64,000 nucleotides of DNA, taken from contig NZ_JAFFTD010000002.1 of NCBI RefSeq assembly GCF_016924775.1, positions 62,001 to 126,000 on the forward strand. The letters are read 5' to 3'. A program made the position numbers and the translations under genes. This document shows, one piece after another, positions 21,710-34,312 of this stretch (the stretch's first letter is position 1; each line of letters opens with the position of its first letter). The notes below the pieces were generated by a model. The model saw only the letters and a list, made by a program, of their open reading frames with translations. It was not told the DNA's origin and did no database searches. This DNA is from [Mycoplasma] gypis (GTDB taxonomy: Bacteria > Bacillota_I > Bacilli_A > Mycoplasmatales > Metamycoplasmataceae).

Positions 21710-24700
21710 TTAAACCTTTCTCGCTACTTTTCGTTTCCACAAAGCAACAAGTAAAACTGTTAAAGGTATTCCAAAAAACAAGAAAACACTAACGGTTATT
21801 AGTATTATTTTGTTTTGCTTTTGTTTAAATAAGAATTTTTTATTTTTTATTAAAGTACCATCTAATGATTCATTACCAGTTTTGTCGTTAATAAATTTAT
21901 AATTTAGTTTGTTTTGAATTTTTAAGGTTATTACACCTTTTGAAAATCCCCTTACAGAATGAACTTTTAGTGTTGTTGAATTTAAATAACTTAATTTATA
22001 AGTTAATTCATCAATCGCATTATCCAATTCATTCCTTTTTATTAAGTAATGAATTCCATCTGTTAACTTTAATTTGTCTAAATTTTCTTCAATATATAAA
22101 ACAATTTTGTTAAAAATGGATGAATAAGTATTTTCGGATAATGTTAAATCTTCCAATTTGATTGTAGAAAAATCAGTTTCTTCTTTTTGTAGCTCTATAT
22201 CTTCTAAATCATCAATAACATTATTTATATTTTCAATAAAATTCTCTATTTGAAAGCTATATGAATTAATAGTTTTGTTTTTTATACTATTAATAACAAT
22301 TGTTGTATTATTTATACCTTGTTGTGCAATCAGTTTTTTTACCTTAGAATTTATGTCTTCTTCGAAAACATAATTTTCTTTTTCAGTTAAATGATATTTT
22401 TCTAATAAAAAATCTTTTATATCAAAATAAATTTGTTGTCTTAAAACACTAGCTTTATTTTGCTTATATACTAGTTTTTGACTATTAATCAAGCTTAAGT
22501 CAAAGCTGTTATTTTCATCATTGTTTGCATCTTGTTTGAAAACATTTGCAACAACTTCGTTAAAAATTTTAATTTTTAATTTATTTTTGCTTTTTGAACC
22601 ATTATTAACAATTAATAAAGCTTTCTTTGAATAATTCAAAAAGTTCATTGTCTTATCTAATTCTTCCGAATTGATTTCGTAGTGTTTGTTTTCTTTCAAT
22701 CCTTTTTTATTTAAAACATATCTAACTTCATCAATAATTTTTTGTCTTAGTTTATTATTATTTTTTTCACTAAAAGTTAATGTAGGAACATTAACTAAAT
22801 TTAAATCAATTTTAAAAATTGAATTTGTATTTACGTTCTCAATAATGTCGGATGCATTAGTGTTTTCAACATTAAAAGACAGTTTACCAATTACTTTGAC
22901 ATTATTAGGAATAACAACAATAGTTGTTTCTCTTTTTAAAACAATTTCATTAATTTTTTTATCAAAATTTTCGATAATTATTTCTCTATCAAGTTGTATG
23001 TTTTCATTATCAATTAATTGATTAATGTGATTGATAATCATTTGTTTTATTTCTTGTAAGTACTTTGAATTTAAAACTAATTTTTTACCAATAATATTAT
23101 TTAAATCAAACTCTTTATCCACATAGCTTTTCGCATAGTTATAAACCTTTATAAAAGCTCTACCAGATTTATTACCTAATGCTTCTAAAACTAAAATACT
23201 GTATTTTTTATTTTCGTTATTGTCGGTAATAATTTGAATAAATTTTCTTTGTTCAACAACTTCATCAAGATTTTTAATTTGATAATCTTGATTAAGTACT
23301 AAATTATTGAATTCTTGACTTAAGTAGTTTTTAATAGATTTTTTGATTTCTTCAGCATCATTCAAACCATTAATGTTGAATTGTCTTTCTTTTGATAAAA
23401 ATAAACTGTTTGAATTTTCAAGTTTTTCATTATTTACATCACTTGTATCAGTTTCACTTTCTTTATTTTCTTCTTCATTATTTGTTTCGAAAATATTTTT
23501 TGTGTCTGTTTCCTTTGATAAAAAGTTTTCTAAATAAAGAGTATAAGAATTAGTGGGTAAAATTGTCACACTATCTTCACCGATTAACAAAATATCTAAA
23601 AGATTTTTTCTGTATCTTAAACGATAGCTAAACAAATCTAAATCACTTTCTTTTTTAGTTTTAAAAAGTTCAGATTTTTTAATTTTTGTTATTTTTTTGA
23701 AAAAATCCTTCTCTTTGCTTGCTTTAGCTATTTTTAAGATTAACTCTTTGTTTAATTCAATATTTATTTCAGTTGTTGTCGACTGATTTTGAGTATTGAA
23801 ATTTATTTTATAAATTAAGTCATTATTAACCAGTTTTAAATCTTGTCTATTTGTATCAAGCGAAACAAGAATTCTTATTGTGTTATCTAATTTGTCTATA
23901 ACGAATTTTGAAATTTTAATGTACGAACTTCATTTGTCTTTTATCAAAAAATCTTCTTTAAATTTAGTGTAATCATTATTATATTTATTTAAAAATGCAT
24001 TATAATTTGTGTTATTTAACTTGCTAAAATCAAATTTAGGAGAAATGTTTTTAATGTTCCAATAATGTTCTCTTATATGTTCTCTTTTAACATAGTCATA
24101 TCAGTAATTTGCTATGTCTTCGTACTTTAATTCATTAATTTGATTTTCATCTAAATTTCTTTCATTGGTTAAATATTCTTTTAATAACACTCCGTAATAG
24201 CTTTTTCAAATATCTCCAAATCATTTTCTAGGTAAGGTATCTAAAATGCTATTTATTGAACTTTGTTTGTCTGTTATATAAACCAATTTAAAGTTATCAA
24301 CACTTTTATTTATTTTTGAACAGAATAAATAAAGTCCCGACTTAGAAAAGTAAGATAAATCAGTTGTAGTGTTTTGCAATAATTTAAAGTAATCACCGTT
24401 TTCAAACGGTATTATTTTTAAATTTTCGCTTTCAGCATCAATTTTAAAAACTTTAAACTCATCAGTTGTGCTTAATAATTGTAATAGCGCACCACTACCT
24501 AGATTTATTGCTTCAGCAACTATTCCTTGTTTTTTAGTTTCATTTTCTGCAAAAGGTAAAAATAAAGTATTAGTAGATACTGGTATTTTTGTTGCTTTTG
24601 TTAACGGATATTCTTTTTTATATTTTTCTTGGTATCACTCAAGTTCTTTTGCTGTGTTTCTTGTAGAAAAATCAAGTCAAACTATCTTCTTTTTAGTACC

Positions 24701-25981
24701 CGTATTTTTATCTAATTCAGCATCATATAGTTCGTTTTTAACCTTTTTACCATTCTCGTCAATTATGTTATTACCATTTTCATCTTGTTTGTATTCTGTA
24801 ATTAATAGCTTCTGTTGTTTGTTATTTTCTGGATTTCAAGCATAATATTTAAAATCTTCAACAGCTTGATATTGATTAATAATCAAAGTTATTCTGTAAG
24901 TGTATTTTAAATTATTATCACTTTTGAAAGTATCGTTAAATACTTTGACTTCAATTACATATTTATTAGTTTTGTTTTCGTTTTCGCTGTTTTCCTTTAT
25001 TTGTTTAAAGTTTCGATTATCGGTTAAAATTTCATTAAATTCTTGATTTAATACTTCAATTTTTTTCCCATTAATAATCAAAGCTTCATTTTCTAAATCG
25101 CTTGTGTGAAAGCTTACACTTAAAGGAGTATGAACTTCATAAACACCAGCATCTCACAGTTTTAAATTACTGTCGAAACCTTTGTCTTTTTTAATAACTT
25201 GTGGTACGTCTTTTATTAATAGTGTGGAATTAGTGTACCCATCCACCCATAAACCATATTCAATTTTTAGTCTTTTGCTTAAATCTAAATTTCAATATTT
25301 TTGACTCAATTTCAAATTTATTGCAATGTTTTCTGCTACTAAAACATCACTAGAATTAAATTCAGTGTATAAATTTATGTAATTTAATGCATCTTGAACT
25401 CTAAATTTAAGTTTGAAATAAGGATTATTTATCGAATTGTTAATTTGTTTTATTTTTTCTTCTAAATAGTCAATATTGCTTTTGTAATTTTTTAGTGAAT
25501 TTGACGTTAAAACACCGCCAATATCACTAGGGATTGACAAGGTATTGTCGTTTTCTAAATACTCCTTGACAATTGATATAAATTTGTTATATTCTCCAAT
25601 AAATTTACTATTTTGATTGTTAATATTTATTAAATTTTCAATTTCTTTCTTTTTTTCTTTTCATATTTTTAATTGCGCTTTATTTACACCTACCGTTTCG
25701 TAGTATTCTTGTTCTTCTCAATAACCACCACCTAGTTCTCATCACTCTGATGAATGATAAATAGAATTAGTTTTTGTTATTGTTGTTCCTGAATATTCTT
25801 CGATTTTTTTGTCAGCTTCTTGTAATTTTGCATTCAATTCTTCTTGACTAAAAAGCTTTAAATTTAAAGTATGTCATTTTGTTTTTTTAAAATTAGTAAC
25901 ACTTTCATAACTTAAAAACATTGATGGAATAGTGATTAAAGGTAGTGTGGAAAGTCATAAGACTTTGCTTGTTTTATTCAT
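21710..25981 (-). CDS. large ICE membrane protein with tandem ~100-residue repeats
   Basis: 1423 residues through many TGA Trp codons. Start ATG 25981 overlaps the upstream stop. N-terminal signal-anchor (KVLWLSTLPLITIPSMFLS) and one C-terminal membrane segment (residues ~1390-1415, ILITVSVFLFFGIPLTVLLV) ending in KRKVARKV, so most of the protein should be outside with a short cytosolic tail. Residues ~860-1390 hold about five degenerate repeats. Each has a helix, then a Y-x-I...E-L-D-like turn (HYEINSEELD, HYLIKRNELD, NYVFEEDINS), a second helix and a strand pair (TTxVV..., LKIKIFNEV). Probably a surface structure of the mating apparatus; no named family recognised. Confidence 0.82.
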
Positions 25982-26585
25982 TGTTTTCTTCATTGTTTTC
26001 TTCGTTAATCTTTGCATCAATATTTTTTTCAGTTATTGATTGTGTAGCATCTCAGAATTGTTTAATGTCATATTTTTCAAAATTTTCTTGTCTTCGAATT
26101 GCTTTTTTAACTTTGTTATTTTGTTCGTTAATGTCTTTGTCAATCGAAACTTTTATGTTTTCTCTTAAAAGTTCGAAAATGCTTTGTTCTTGTAAAATTT
26201 CATTTGCATAATGTAGATTTAAATCATCATAGTTAATTTTTTCGTTTTTATTTTGACTGATTAAAATGTTAATAATTGCATCAATTTTTTTATTTATTAA
26301 TAAAAGTTCTAAACGATTGTTGAAAATTTCTGCATTAATATTTGCTTGAAATGGAGCTAAAGAGCTGAAAAATGCTTTTCTAAATGAATAAAACATATCA
26401 TTTTTTATATCCTTTAAAACAGCTTGCTTATCCAGTTCTTCAAAATGACTTAGAACAACAGATTGTAAATAATTATTTAAGTTTTGTCCTTTTCTTTTAA
26501 AACTTCTTTTTATATTTTCGATATATTCTCTATTGTCATCATTATAAAAACGAATTGTTAATCTTTCTTCTTTGCTATTGCTCAT
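25974..26585 (-). CDS. ICE protein with N-terminal ribbon-helix-helix-like segment
   Basis: 203 residues; one TGA Trp near the C-terminus, ending in a NEENNEENNE tail whose codons overlap the next start. ERLTIRFYNDDNREYIENIK with NNYLQSVVLSHFEEL looks like an RHH DNA-binding fold, followed by predicted helices. The start overlaps the end of traE by 11 bases. It could be a relaxosome accessory protein or operon regulator. Confidence 0.65.
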
Positions 26586-29328
26586 TATATTTACCTATTT
26601 CTCCTTTATCGAAAAATAATTCTTTTTCTAAATCGTTATAGTAGATTTTTAATGGTATTTTGTGTTTTGTATTAAGTGAAAAAATACCATTTCCAATTTC
26701 AGCGTTTGCTAAAAATCTAATTTCACTCTGTGTTAAACCTCCATTTGCTTTAAAGTTTTGACTGATTAGCTCTATGTCATTTTGTCTTAGAGCTAAGAAT
26801 AATAAGTATTGACAGTTGTTGAATATACCCATCGCTTTTTGGACACCATCTTTATTAATAAATAAATCACTTGTATTTTGTGTAGCTAAAATTAAACCAG
26901 TGTTGAATTTTCTTACTGTTTTAGTTAAGTCAAAAAGCATTTGAAGTGTTATGTCGTTATTAAAATATCTGTGCACTTCATCAATAATAATGAGAGTTTT
27001 TTTATCTTTGTTTTTGACAAAGTTATCGTAAATTTTGTCTTGTAAAAAGCTTAGTAAAATGAATATACCTAGCTTTTCACTACTATTATTTGAATTATTG
27101 AATAATTGAGAAGTATTAAAACAAACAAAATAGTTATCGAAATTTATATTTGTTTTACCGTTGTAAAGTAATCGATATTTACCGTGTTCACCGTAAAAAT
27201 AAGTTAATATTTCTTGTAATTTTTCAAGCATTATGTATTCTTCTAAAAATACATTTTTATTAACTTTTTCTTTCTTTTCTTTGATATATTGAATCAAATC
27301 ATCGATAGTCATTCAATCAAATGTTTTTAATTCTTCAATTGTTTGTAAGTTATAAACACCTTTTTGTAAATAAAGCTCATTTATTAGTTTAATTAACGCT
27401 CTAATTTCATTTTCTCTTAATTCACTTATTGCTAAAGTGAAGTAATTTTCTAATCATTCACGGTGTTTGTTAAAAATAATTTCCAAATTATTTTTTTGTT
27501 GCTTATCAATCAATTTAACAACAACTTGTAGGGGATTAAGTTTTGTAGTTCCACCACCAAAATTTATTTCATCAGCTCCAAAATATTTATTTATTTTTCC
27601 ATATTCATTTTGGGTATCTAATAAATAAACTCTGTTGTTTTCTACCAAATTGTTTGCTAGTATCTTTTTAAGAACTGTACTTTTACCACTACCAGATGAA
27701 CCGTTTATAAACATATTATGATTACTTCTGTTTTTGTCCTTTAAGTAAAATTGATTAAATATTATTTCTTCATCAGTACTTAAGCTTGTACCTAAAAATA
27801 GTGAATTACCATCATTTACTTTATCATTGTTGAAACTTCAACCTCATACAATATTTTTTGAAGTCATGATTAAATCATCATTAAAAACTTTGTTATATCT
27901 TAGAAAGATATTACCGAATATTTCAAACTGTCTAAAAATATAATTATTTAAGTAGAAATTATATTTTCTGTTTTCGATATATAAATCTTCATTGATTTTT
28001 TTTAGTTCTTTTTCGCTTTCAGCACAAGAAATTAAATATATTGACGCATTAAATAAATTGACACTTTTTTCTTGTACTTGCTCTAGTAAAAATTCAACAT
28101 TTTCGATTTCGTTATTAGATAAATTAGACTTATAGTGACTTTTGGTATCTCTTGCGTTAATTTCTAAATTTTTTAATGCAGTATCAATAATTTTTTCTTG
28201 AGTATTAGAATTCACTTTACTTAAATTTAAAATAAATGTACTGTCGTTATTTAACAAAGTATCCAAATAACTTTCGCTTAGTGTCGATGGAACATCGTTA
28301 ACCTTTAAAATTGATAAATATTTATCGTCACATTTAATAAAGTTTTTTGAAAATTTAACTTCATCAAACGAAAATATCTTTTTAAATTTTGAATTAGCAT
28401 ATACATAATCGTTATTGTTGAATCAAAAGTTTATAAATCTTTGTTTGAAATTTTTGCTTTTAACTTGTTTTTGAACTTCGTTTTCATCTTTTAATAATTC
28501 TTCAATTTCTTCTTCACTTAAATCTTTATAAATTAACTTACTTATTAATTTTAGAGTTGCTTTTTTGTCAAGAACCTCATTGCTTAAACCAGCATTATTT
28601 AATTCAGAGGAAATTAAATCAAGTTGATTGTCAATTCTATTGTCTTTTAATGTTGTTAATGAAATGTAATAGTTATCTACGAGTAAATCATTATTTAAAA
28701 AACCAATATCTTTGATTGTTTCAGCATAATAATCTTTGAAGTTTTGTGAATATTTTGATTTTTTAAAATTATTATTTTCAGTAATATTTTTGTCTATGAA
28801 ATCGAAATTTTTATCATAGTTACTTTTTTGTTTTAATCGAATAAAACTGATTTTCCCATCTACTAATTCGATTATTCTTTGTATGTTATCAAGAAACCTT
28901 TTTATGTCAGTTTCTTCTTCATTCCAGATATTTTTACCACTAAATTTAATGATTTTTGTATATGATTTACCAACTACTTTGTTGTTTGCTATTAAACTAC
29001 CGTTTTTAGAAAAACCACTATACGGTACAAGAAAATAAGTTTCTTGTTTTGTGTTTTTTTTGTATGTTTTAATGGAAATTAAGTATAAAAATTGTCTAAA
29101 CACCAAAACATATAATCTACAGTTGTGTTTTGAGTTTTTTATTAATAATAAGTTGAATGCTATTACCAAACCGATAAATGAAAATAATTTATAAATTCCT
29201 TTTAAAGGTAAGATTAAACCAACCAAAATTGCAAGAACAGAAAGAACAAAACTAACTGATATGTCTAAAAGTGAAAAATCTCTAAAAATTATTATTTTAT
29301 TCTGTTTTAAGTTTTTCGCTTGTTTCAT
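26575..29328 (-). CDS. traE: TraE/VirB4-type conjugation ATPase
   Basis: 917 residues once TGA is read as Trp. Two N-terminal membrane segments (residues ~20-60) are unusual for VirB4 itself but typical of mycoplasma ICE TraE. The Walker A NGSSGSGKST (residues ~542-551) is followed by YLLDTQNEYG, and the Walker B TLIIIDEVHRY (Asp783) by the ATQNTSDLF motif, in VirB4/HerA order. It powers the type IV secretion channel. It overlaps the genes on both sides (32 and 11 bases), showing a tightly coupled operon. Confidence 0.93.
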
Positions 29329-29929
29329 CTTTTTTTACAATCTTTTTGCAAAACAATCTATAGCTTGTTTGTTTTCTTTGTATGTAATTTGTGTGATGGA
29401 AAAGTATAAAATCTTTAATAATAATCTTTGTTATTTTTTCTAAATTTTCAGTTAGTGTCCCACTTTTAGCACTTGGTGTTAATATCAAATCATAATCTTC
29501 TTTTGTAGATAACGTTTTTTTAATAAAAGGCTCGCTCATGTTTAAACCATTAAAGGTGAAGGTGTATTCATCGTATTTGCTTTGTTCAACTAATCCAGAA
29601 ACCTTAATATTAAAATCCATTCAACCAGAAGTTGTATTTTTTATTTTTTGCGTAATATTAATGTTTGCTCCCCAGATTTTTGCTAAATCATAAGTAACAT
29701 TTATTGTTTTTGTATCTTCAGATATTCCCAAACGTATTTTGTTATCGTTTCACATGCAAACAATTTCTTTTACTCCTTTTTTCCTTTTGTATCAGAACAA
29801 AACAAGTGGTAAGAAATTAAAATAGTCTCAAATATCCACATTATTTTTATTATTTAGTTTATTTATTTTTTTTATCTTTCTTTCAAGTTCTTTCGTAGAT
29901 TTTATTTGTATTATCTTTGTTTTCATCAT
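29297..29929 (-). CDS. ICE hypothetical protein upstream of traE
   Basis: 210 residues from ATG 29929 (or the next ATG) after AAAAGGAG, with five TGA Trp codons. A hydrophobic patch (FNFLPLVLFWYKRKKG, ~35-50) could be a single membrane segment; the rest looks like mixed alpha/beta with a basic tail. It lies between the VirB6-like gene, which it overlaps by 19 bases, and traE, a position held in other T4SS by small inner-membrane components such as VirB3; its length does not support that. Confidence 0.6.
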
Positions 29930-31302
29930 TTACTGTTCTCCTTTTGTAAAGTTGGAGATGGTGATTTTTGTTCCATCATTTTAAGTGCTTCTTGTAAGTC
30001 AGCGTTTTCCAATTTTTCCAGACTTGATTGAACCTTTTTATATTCCACTTTATTCATCAGTGGATTTTTTACATTTTCAACAAACGGAGTTTTTATTTTA
30101 TTTCTATAAATAGAGTTATCACTTGCTTTTTGTTTTATTTGCGAAATATTATTATTGTATTGTTCTCTTGTTAGTCTTCCTTGTTTTCAATCTTCTTTAT
30201 TTCTTCTTAATCTCTTTAGTTTTTCACGGTGATTTGAAGTCGATAAGTGTCCTAATCCTCATTTTGTCGCTTTCGCTCCAGCAAGAACTCCAGCACCCAA
30301 TCCAAATAATGTTTTCATCTCACCCATACTTTCTCTAATACTTGCTTTTTCACCAATAAAACTTGCGAAAATTTCAGTAACTGTCATGTTACCTAAAGCA
30401 CCACCGATTAAAAATAAACAAATCAATACAAATTTGTCAATACTACTTAAATTTGTTTGAACATTTACTCAGCTAATAGCTCTACCAACAAAAATAGCAT
30501 ATATTTGTATTCCGATTAAGAAACCAATAATAACTACTAATTTAGATACATACATTTTCATTCATTCTTTCATTCTTACACCGTTGTCAACAGAAGCAGT
30601 ACTGAAAACTAAAGGTGAAATTATAAATAAAACAAATTGATGAAAAAGTTTTGTAATTATTAGCATTGAGGAGATTAATAAAGGTATTAAAGTCGCTCAC
30701 GAAACGAACAATCCCTTAAATAGTAATAGAGAATTACCACCACTTTTTGTGTTGTAATAGTAATCATTAAATGGAACTTTGTATCCATCGTTTGATAAAT
30801 CATTTCAGTGTTCTAAAGAAAAATTGTCATATAAATATTCCTTATCATATAAAGAAATTCAAATGTCTTTACCCAACTGTATTTCGTTACCACTAAAAAT
30901 AGCTATTGAAATTAAATTTATAAATACATTTAAAAAGTAAAGAAGAAAAGGTAAACACAGCATTATAAAACCAAATAAAAAGGAGTATTTTAAAACACTT
31001 TTTACACTTTGTTTTTTAGACACATCTTTATTTGTGCTTGTTGCTCTTGTGATACCAATAATAAATGTGATAATTGTAAAAACTAAACAAATTGTTACCA
31101 ATTTAAAGAAAAGTCAAGGTACATTAATATCACTAAAATTTTTGAACTCTAAACTACCAAACATTAAATAATTTGGTAATCCAAAAATAATAAGATAAAA
31201 CAATCGTATTATTTTATCGATAATAATTAGTGGTAGTGCAACTAAAAAACTAAATGCTCCACTTCATACTGAGTAGAATAAATAATTAAATAATAGTTTC
31301 AC
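29911..31302 (-). CDS. VirB6/TrbL-like polytopic conjugation protein
   Basis: 463 residues. The start is taken as GTG 31302 (AAGG 5' of it), since the hydrophobic N-terminus KLLFNYLFYSVWSGAFSFLV begins there. At least six membrane segments, with a charged loop between the second and third, then GxGAGVLAGAKATKWG and a long basic/Gln-rich cytosolic tail. Polytopic topology, Gly/Ala-rich centre and position upstream of traE fit VirB6/TrbL. It ends ...KENSKWWKQR, overlapping the next gene. Confidence 0.75.
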
Positions 31303-31304
31303 TG

Positions 31305-31634
31305 TTAACCTTGTTGTGGTGAATTTCAGACACCGTTAATAACACCTTGAGCAAGTGGTATCATGATAGCAATTAAAATAATTATTGCTGGAACAATAGC
31401 GATAAGTAAAAGGTGTTTTAATTTCGATTTTGTATCTTCTGGATCATTTTTTTTCTTAGCGTCAGCTCAATCTTTGTACGAAAGAAAAAGCTTAATACCT
31501 CATCAAATACCAAAAAATAGTATAAATATCCCTATAACACCTCAGAGAATTGTGTTTAGCTGTTTAGCACCACTTCTTAAGTTATCAATAAGTGCTGAAT
31601 TATCTTCATAATTAATTAATAAAAAATTATTCAT
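31305..31634 (-). CDS. small two-TM protein, VirB2/TrbC-pilin-like candidate
   Basis: 109 residues, start ATG 31634 with AAGGAGA. A 30-residue N-terminal part, a first hydrophobic segment (LWxTILWGVIGIFILFFGIW type), a short basic loop (DAKKKNDPEDTKSKLKH) and a second (LLLIAIVPAIIILIAIMIPL). Size, topology and location just ahead of the VirB6-like gene match VirB2/TrbC pilins. No cleavable signal is evident. Inference from context. Confidence 0.6.
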
Positions 31635-31654
31635 TGTATCTCCTTAAATCTTGT

Positions 31655-31685
31655 AAAAAAACTGATTAAGTAATATCTTAATCAG
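31655..31685 (-). terminator. terminator at the end of the ICE lipoprotein gene
   Basis: Perfect 9-bp stem CTGATTAAG / CTTAATCAG overlapping the stop codon, with seven T residues on the minus strand. It splits the long leftward transcript, so the downstream virB2-like to traE genes depend on readthrough or another promoter. Confidence 0.85.
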
Positions 31686-32910
31686 CAAAAAAAGAATCAA
31701 TTTGAGCAATTAATTCGTTGTATTCTCAGTTTGTAATTTTTCAATCTTTTTTTTGGATATAAGCATTAATGAAATCATCATAGTCGTTTTTTCTATTTTG
31801 TTCAAAATCAATCTTCTTTTCGTAAAAAAGAGTTTTGATTTCAAGATTTAAATTAATGCATCAGTTATATGTGCTTTCGAAATCACTTTTATTATTTTGT
31901 GACACTTCGTTTATTGCTTCATTAGGGAATAAATATAGTTTATTTTGTTGTTGTTCTTGATTAATAAAACCCAATAAATTGTTAATGTGTAAAAAATCGT
32001 TGTTTAACTGATTAATTACTTGCAATTCTGAAACAATAAGTTTATTCTTTTCTCAGTTATCAAAATTTTCTAATTGTAAAAACACTGTTAAAAAGTTTAA
32101 ATATTCACTGTATAGCTTAGCTTGTTTCAAGGTAACAATTAAAGATAAATAAATATTTCTGAAAGTTCATCAAAATTCATCATATTTATTTTCAGAATTT
32201 AACTGTAAAAAGTTTTCTTTGACAAAAGAATCAGTTATTAAGTTAAATTTTTGAATTTCTTGTTTTTGTTCATCATCATCGGAATATTTAAAGTCTTTTT
32301 CATTTTCATTAAAAAAGTAATTATTAAAATTTTCTTTAAGAAACAATTTGTATTGATTGAAATGTTTGGGGGTATCCACTAAATTAAGAATACCTTTATT
32401 TTCATCATTTAATCAATCTTTTAAAAAGTTTACAAGTTTTAATATTTCTTCTTTTTTTGATTTAAATTTTAAAATATTTTCAATTCTTAAGCTTCTTATA
32501 ATTTCTGAAACTTCTCCTAAATAGGGTACTTTAAAATAATTTAAAATGTTATCAATGTTTTCAAAATCTGTTTTGTAAACTAATTTCTTTTTTAAATAAC
32601 TAAAATTATTATTCACATATTTTGATAAATCAATTATGCTAATATCTTTTACTTCTTCGTTATCTAAAAAATATTTTTGTTCATTAAATTCTAATAAAAT
32701 TTGCTCTTTTTTATGATTTACTTTGTTTTTTTGTGCTTTGACAACTAAAGAGTTTTTATTATCTTGTTGTGTATCAACACCACAAGATAAAAATGAAAAA
32801 GGAACAGCACATAAAACACAAACTGAAAACATTTTTTTACTCAAATGTTTTATTCTTTTTTTACCGTTGGAAAATGTCTTCGTTATCTTCCAAAAAATTT
32901 TCGCTTTCAT
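31678..32910 (-). CDS. ICE-encoded surface lipoprotein
   Basis: Up to 410 residues (ATG 32910). Lipobox VPFSFLSC follows the hydrophobic run MFSVCVLCAVPF. The ATG at 32910 overlaps the upstream gene by 50 bases and gives a long N-region; TTG at 32844, 17 bases after the upstream stop, gives a normal signal peptide and may be the true start. The mature part is charged, helical, rich in Asn/Lys/Glu, without known motifs. Known mycoplasma ICEs carry a lipoprotein (CDS14) needed for transfer in a similar place, so this may be its counterpart. Confidence 0.82.
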
Positions 32911-33598
32911 ATTCTTTTTGATTTTCTTTTTTAGACATTTGTTTTTTATATTGATTATATTTTTGCATTCTATTAAATTTCAATGAGCAAAACTTTTCAC
33001 TATTTGCTTTTTTTGAATATTCAATAGAGCTTTTTAGTTCTGACATGACATAGCTTTTGAATTCTAAAAAGTTTTTATCTTCGTATTCTTTTTTAAGTAT
33101 GTTTGCAGAAAACTTTTGTATTCAATATTCTCATGTTTTTAGTTGTAATTGAAATAAGATTTGATTATAAATATTATGGAAATCACTTCTATTTATATCT
33201 TGCATACAAACTTTTTTTGTTTCTTTATAATTTTGCGAAATATTTGAATAAATAAAATCCTTAAATTCTCATTCATCATCTTCTACATTAACAGCAGTTT
33301 TCAGTTTTTGCATAAATTCTTCTCTACTGTCAGATGATAAAATATTTTCTAAAAAGATTTCGTTATTTCTAATGTTTAAGTTAGGAATAGTATTTTGTAA
33401 TAAATTAATTCCTTTTTTTCTAATAAGATTAAGAATTTTTAATAGCTCTTGTTCATTTTGTGTGTTTGTCTGTGATAAATAATTGTCTTTCTTCGTTTTA
33501 AATGCAGAAATAACAGCGTATAAATCACTTATGAAAAACTCTAATCTATCAGACATGTCATTTAAATAATTGTCAACTTGTAATAATGTTTTATCCAT
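32861..33598 (-). CDS. ICE hypothetical soluble protein
   Basis: 245 residues from ATG 33598 with AAGGAGAACAAT. No membrane segment; predicted helices throughout and a Lys/Glu-rich tail (KKQMSKKENQKEYESENF). Four TGA Trp codons. Between TraG-side genes and the lipoprotein. No family recognised. Confidence 0.7.
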
Positions 33599-33608
33599 AT
33601 TGTTCTCC

Positions 33609-34292
33609 TTAAAATTCGAATACTTTATCTAGTTCTTTTTCTAAATGTGATTGCATATCTTGTTCATTCTTTTCTGTTTGTTTCTTTTCTTCTAATCATT
33701 TTTGTATTTCTGTTTTAGTTTTGATTTCTTTTTGTTCTTTTGTTTCTTTAATTTTTTCTTTCAACAGTTTGTCTTCATTTTTTAATTCTTTGATTAAATA
33801 ATCTGTAAATGTTAAATTATTGTTTTTGTCTTCAATAAATTTTTTATTTATGAAATTTATCTCTTCAAGCATACTTTCTAAAAGCATTTCTTTAAAATTA
33901 AATTCATTGTCCCCTTTAAATTCCTTTTGATATTTTTTATATGTTGTAGAATTTTCACTATAAATTGCTTCCAACATTTTTAATTCAGTATCTTTATAAG
34001 AATTTAATTCTTCTTTAAAATTTAATTCAAAGTGATTTGGTGAAGTAAAGGTGTTTTTAGAATTTGTTAATGCATCAAGCATTGTTTTTCTTCTGAATTC
34101 AGCAAAACTTGGTACAACTTCTTTTAGTGCTTGTGATAATGCATTAACGATAAAAAAACTTTGTTTTTTAAATTCGTTTTCGTCGTTATTTAGTCTGCTT
34201 TCTTCTACTTTTGTAATTATTTTTTCAATATTTTTTAGTTCTCTTGATAATAAATAAGAATTTTTTAGTTCGTAATTAATTTGTTTTTTCAT
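33609..34292 (-). CDS. ICE hypothetical coiled-coil protein
   Basis: 227 residues, ATG 34292 with AAAAAGGAAG. No signal or membrane segment; helices with a C-terminal run of Lys/Glu/Gln (KEKIKETKEQKEIKTKTEIQ) forming a coiled coil. It ends 10 bases before the next ATG. No family recognised; operon position suggests a cytoplasmic accessory of TraG. Confidence 0.7.
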
Positions 34293-34312
34293 ATATCTTC
34301 CTTTTTATATTT

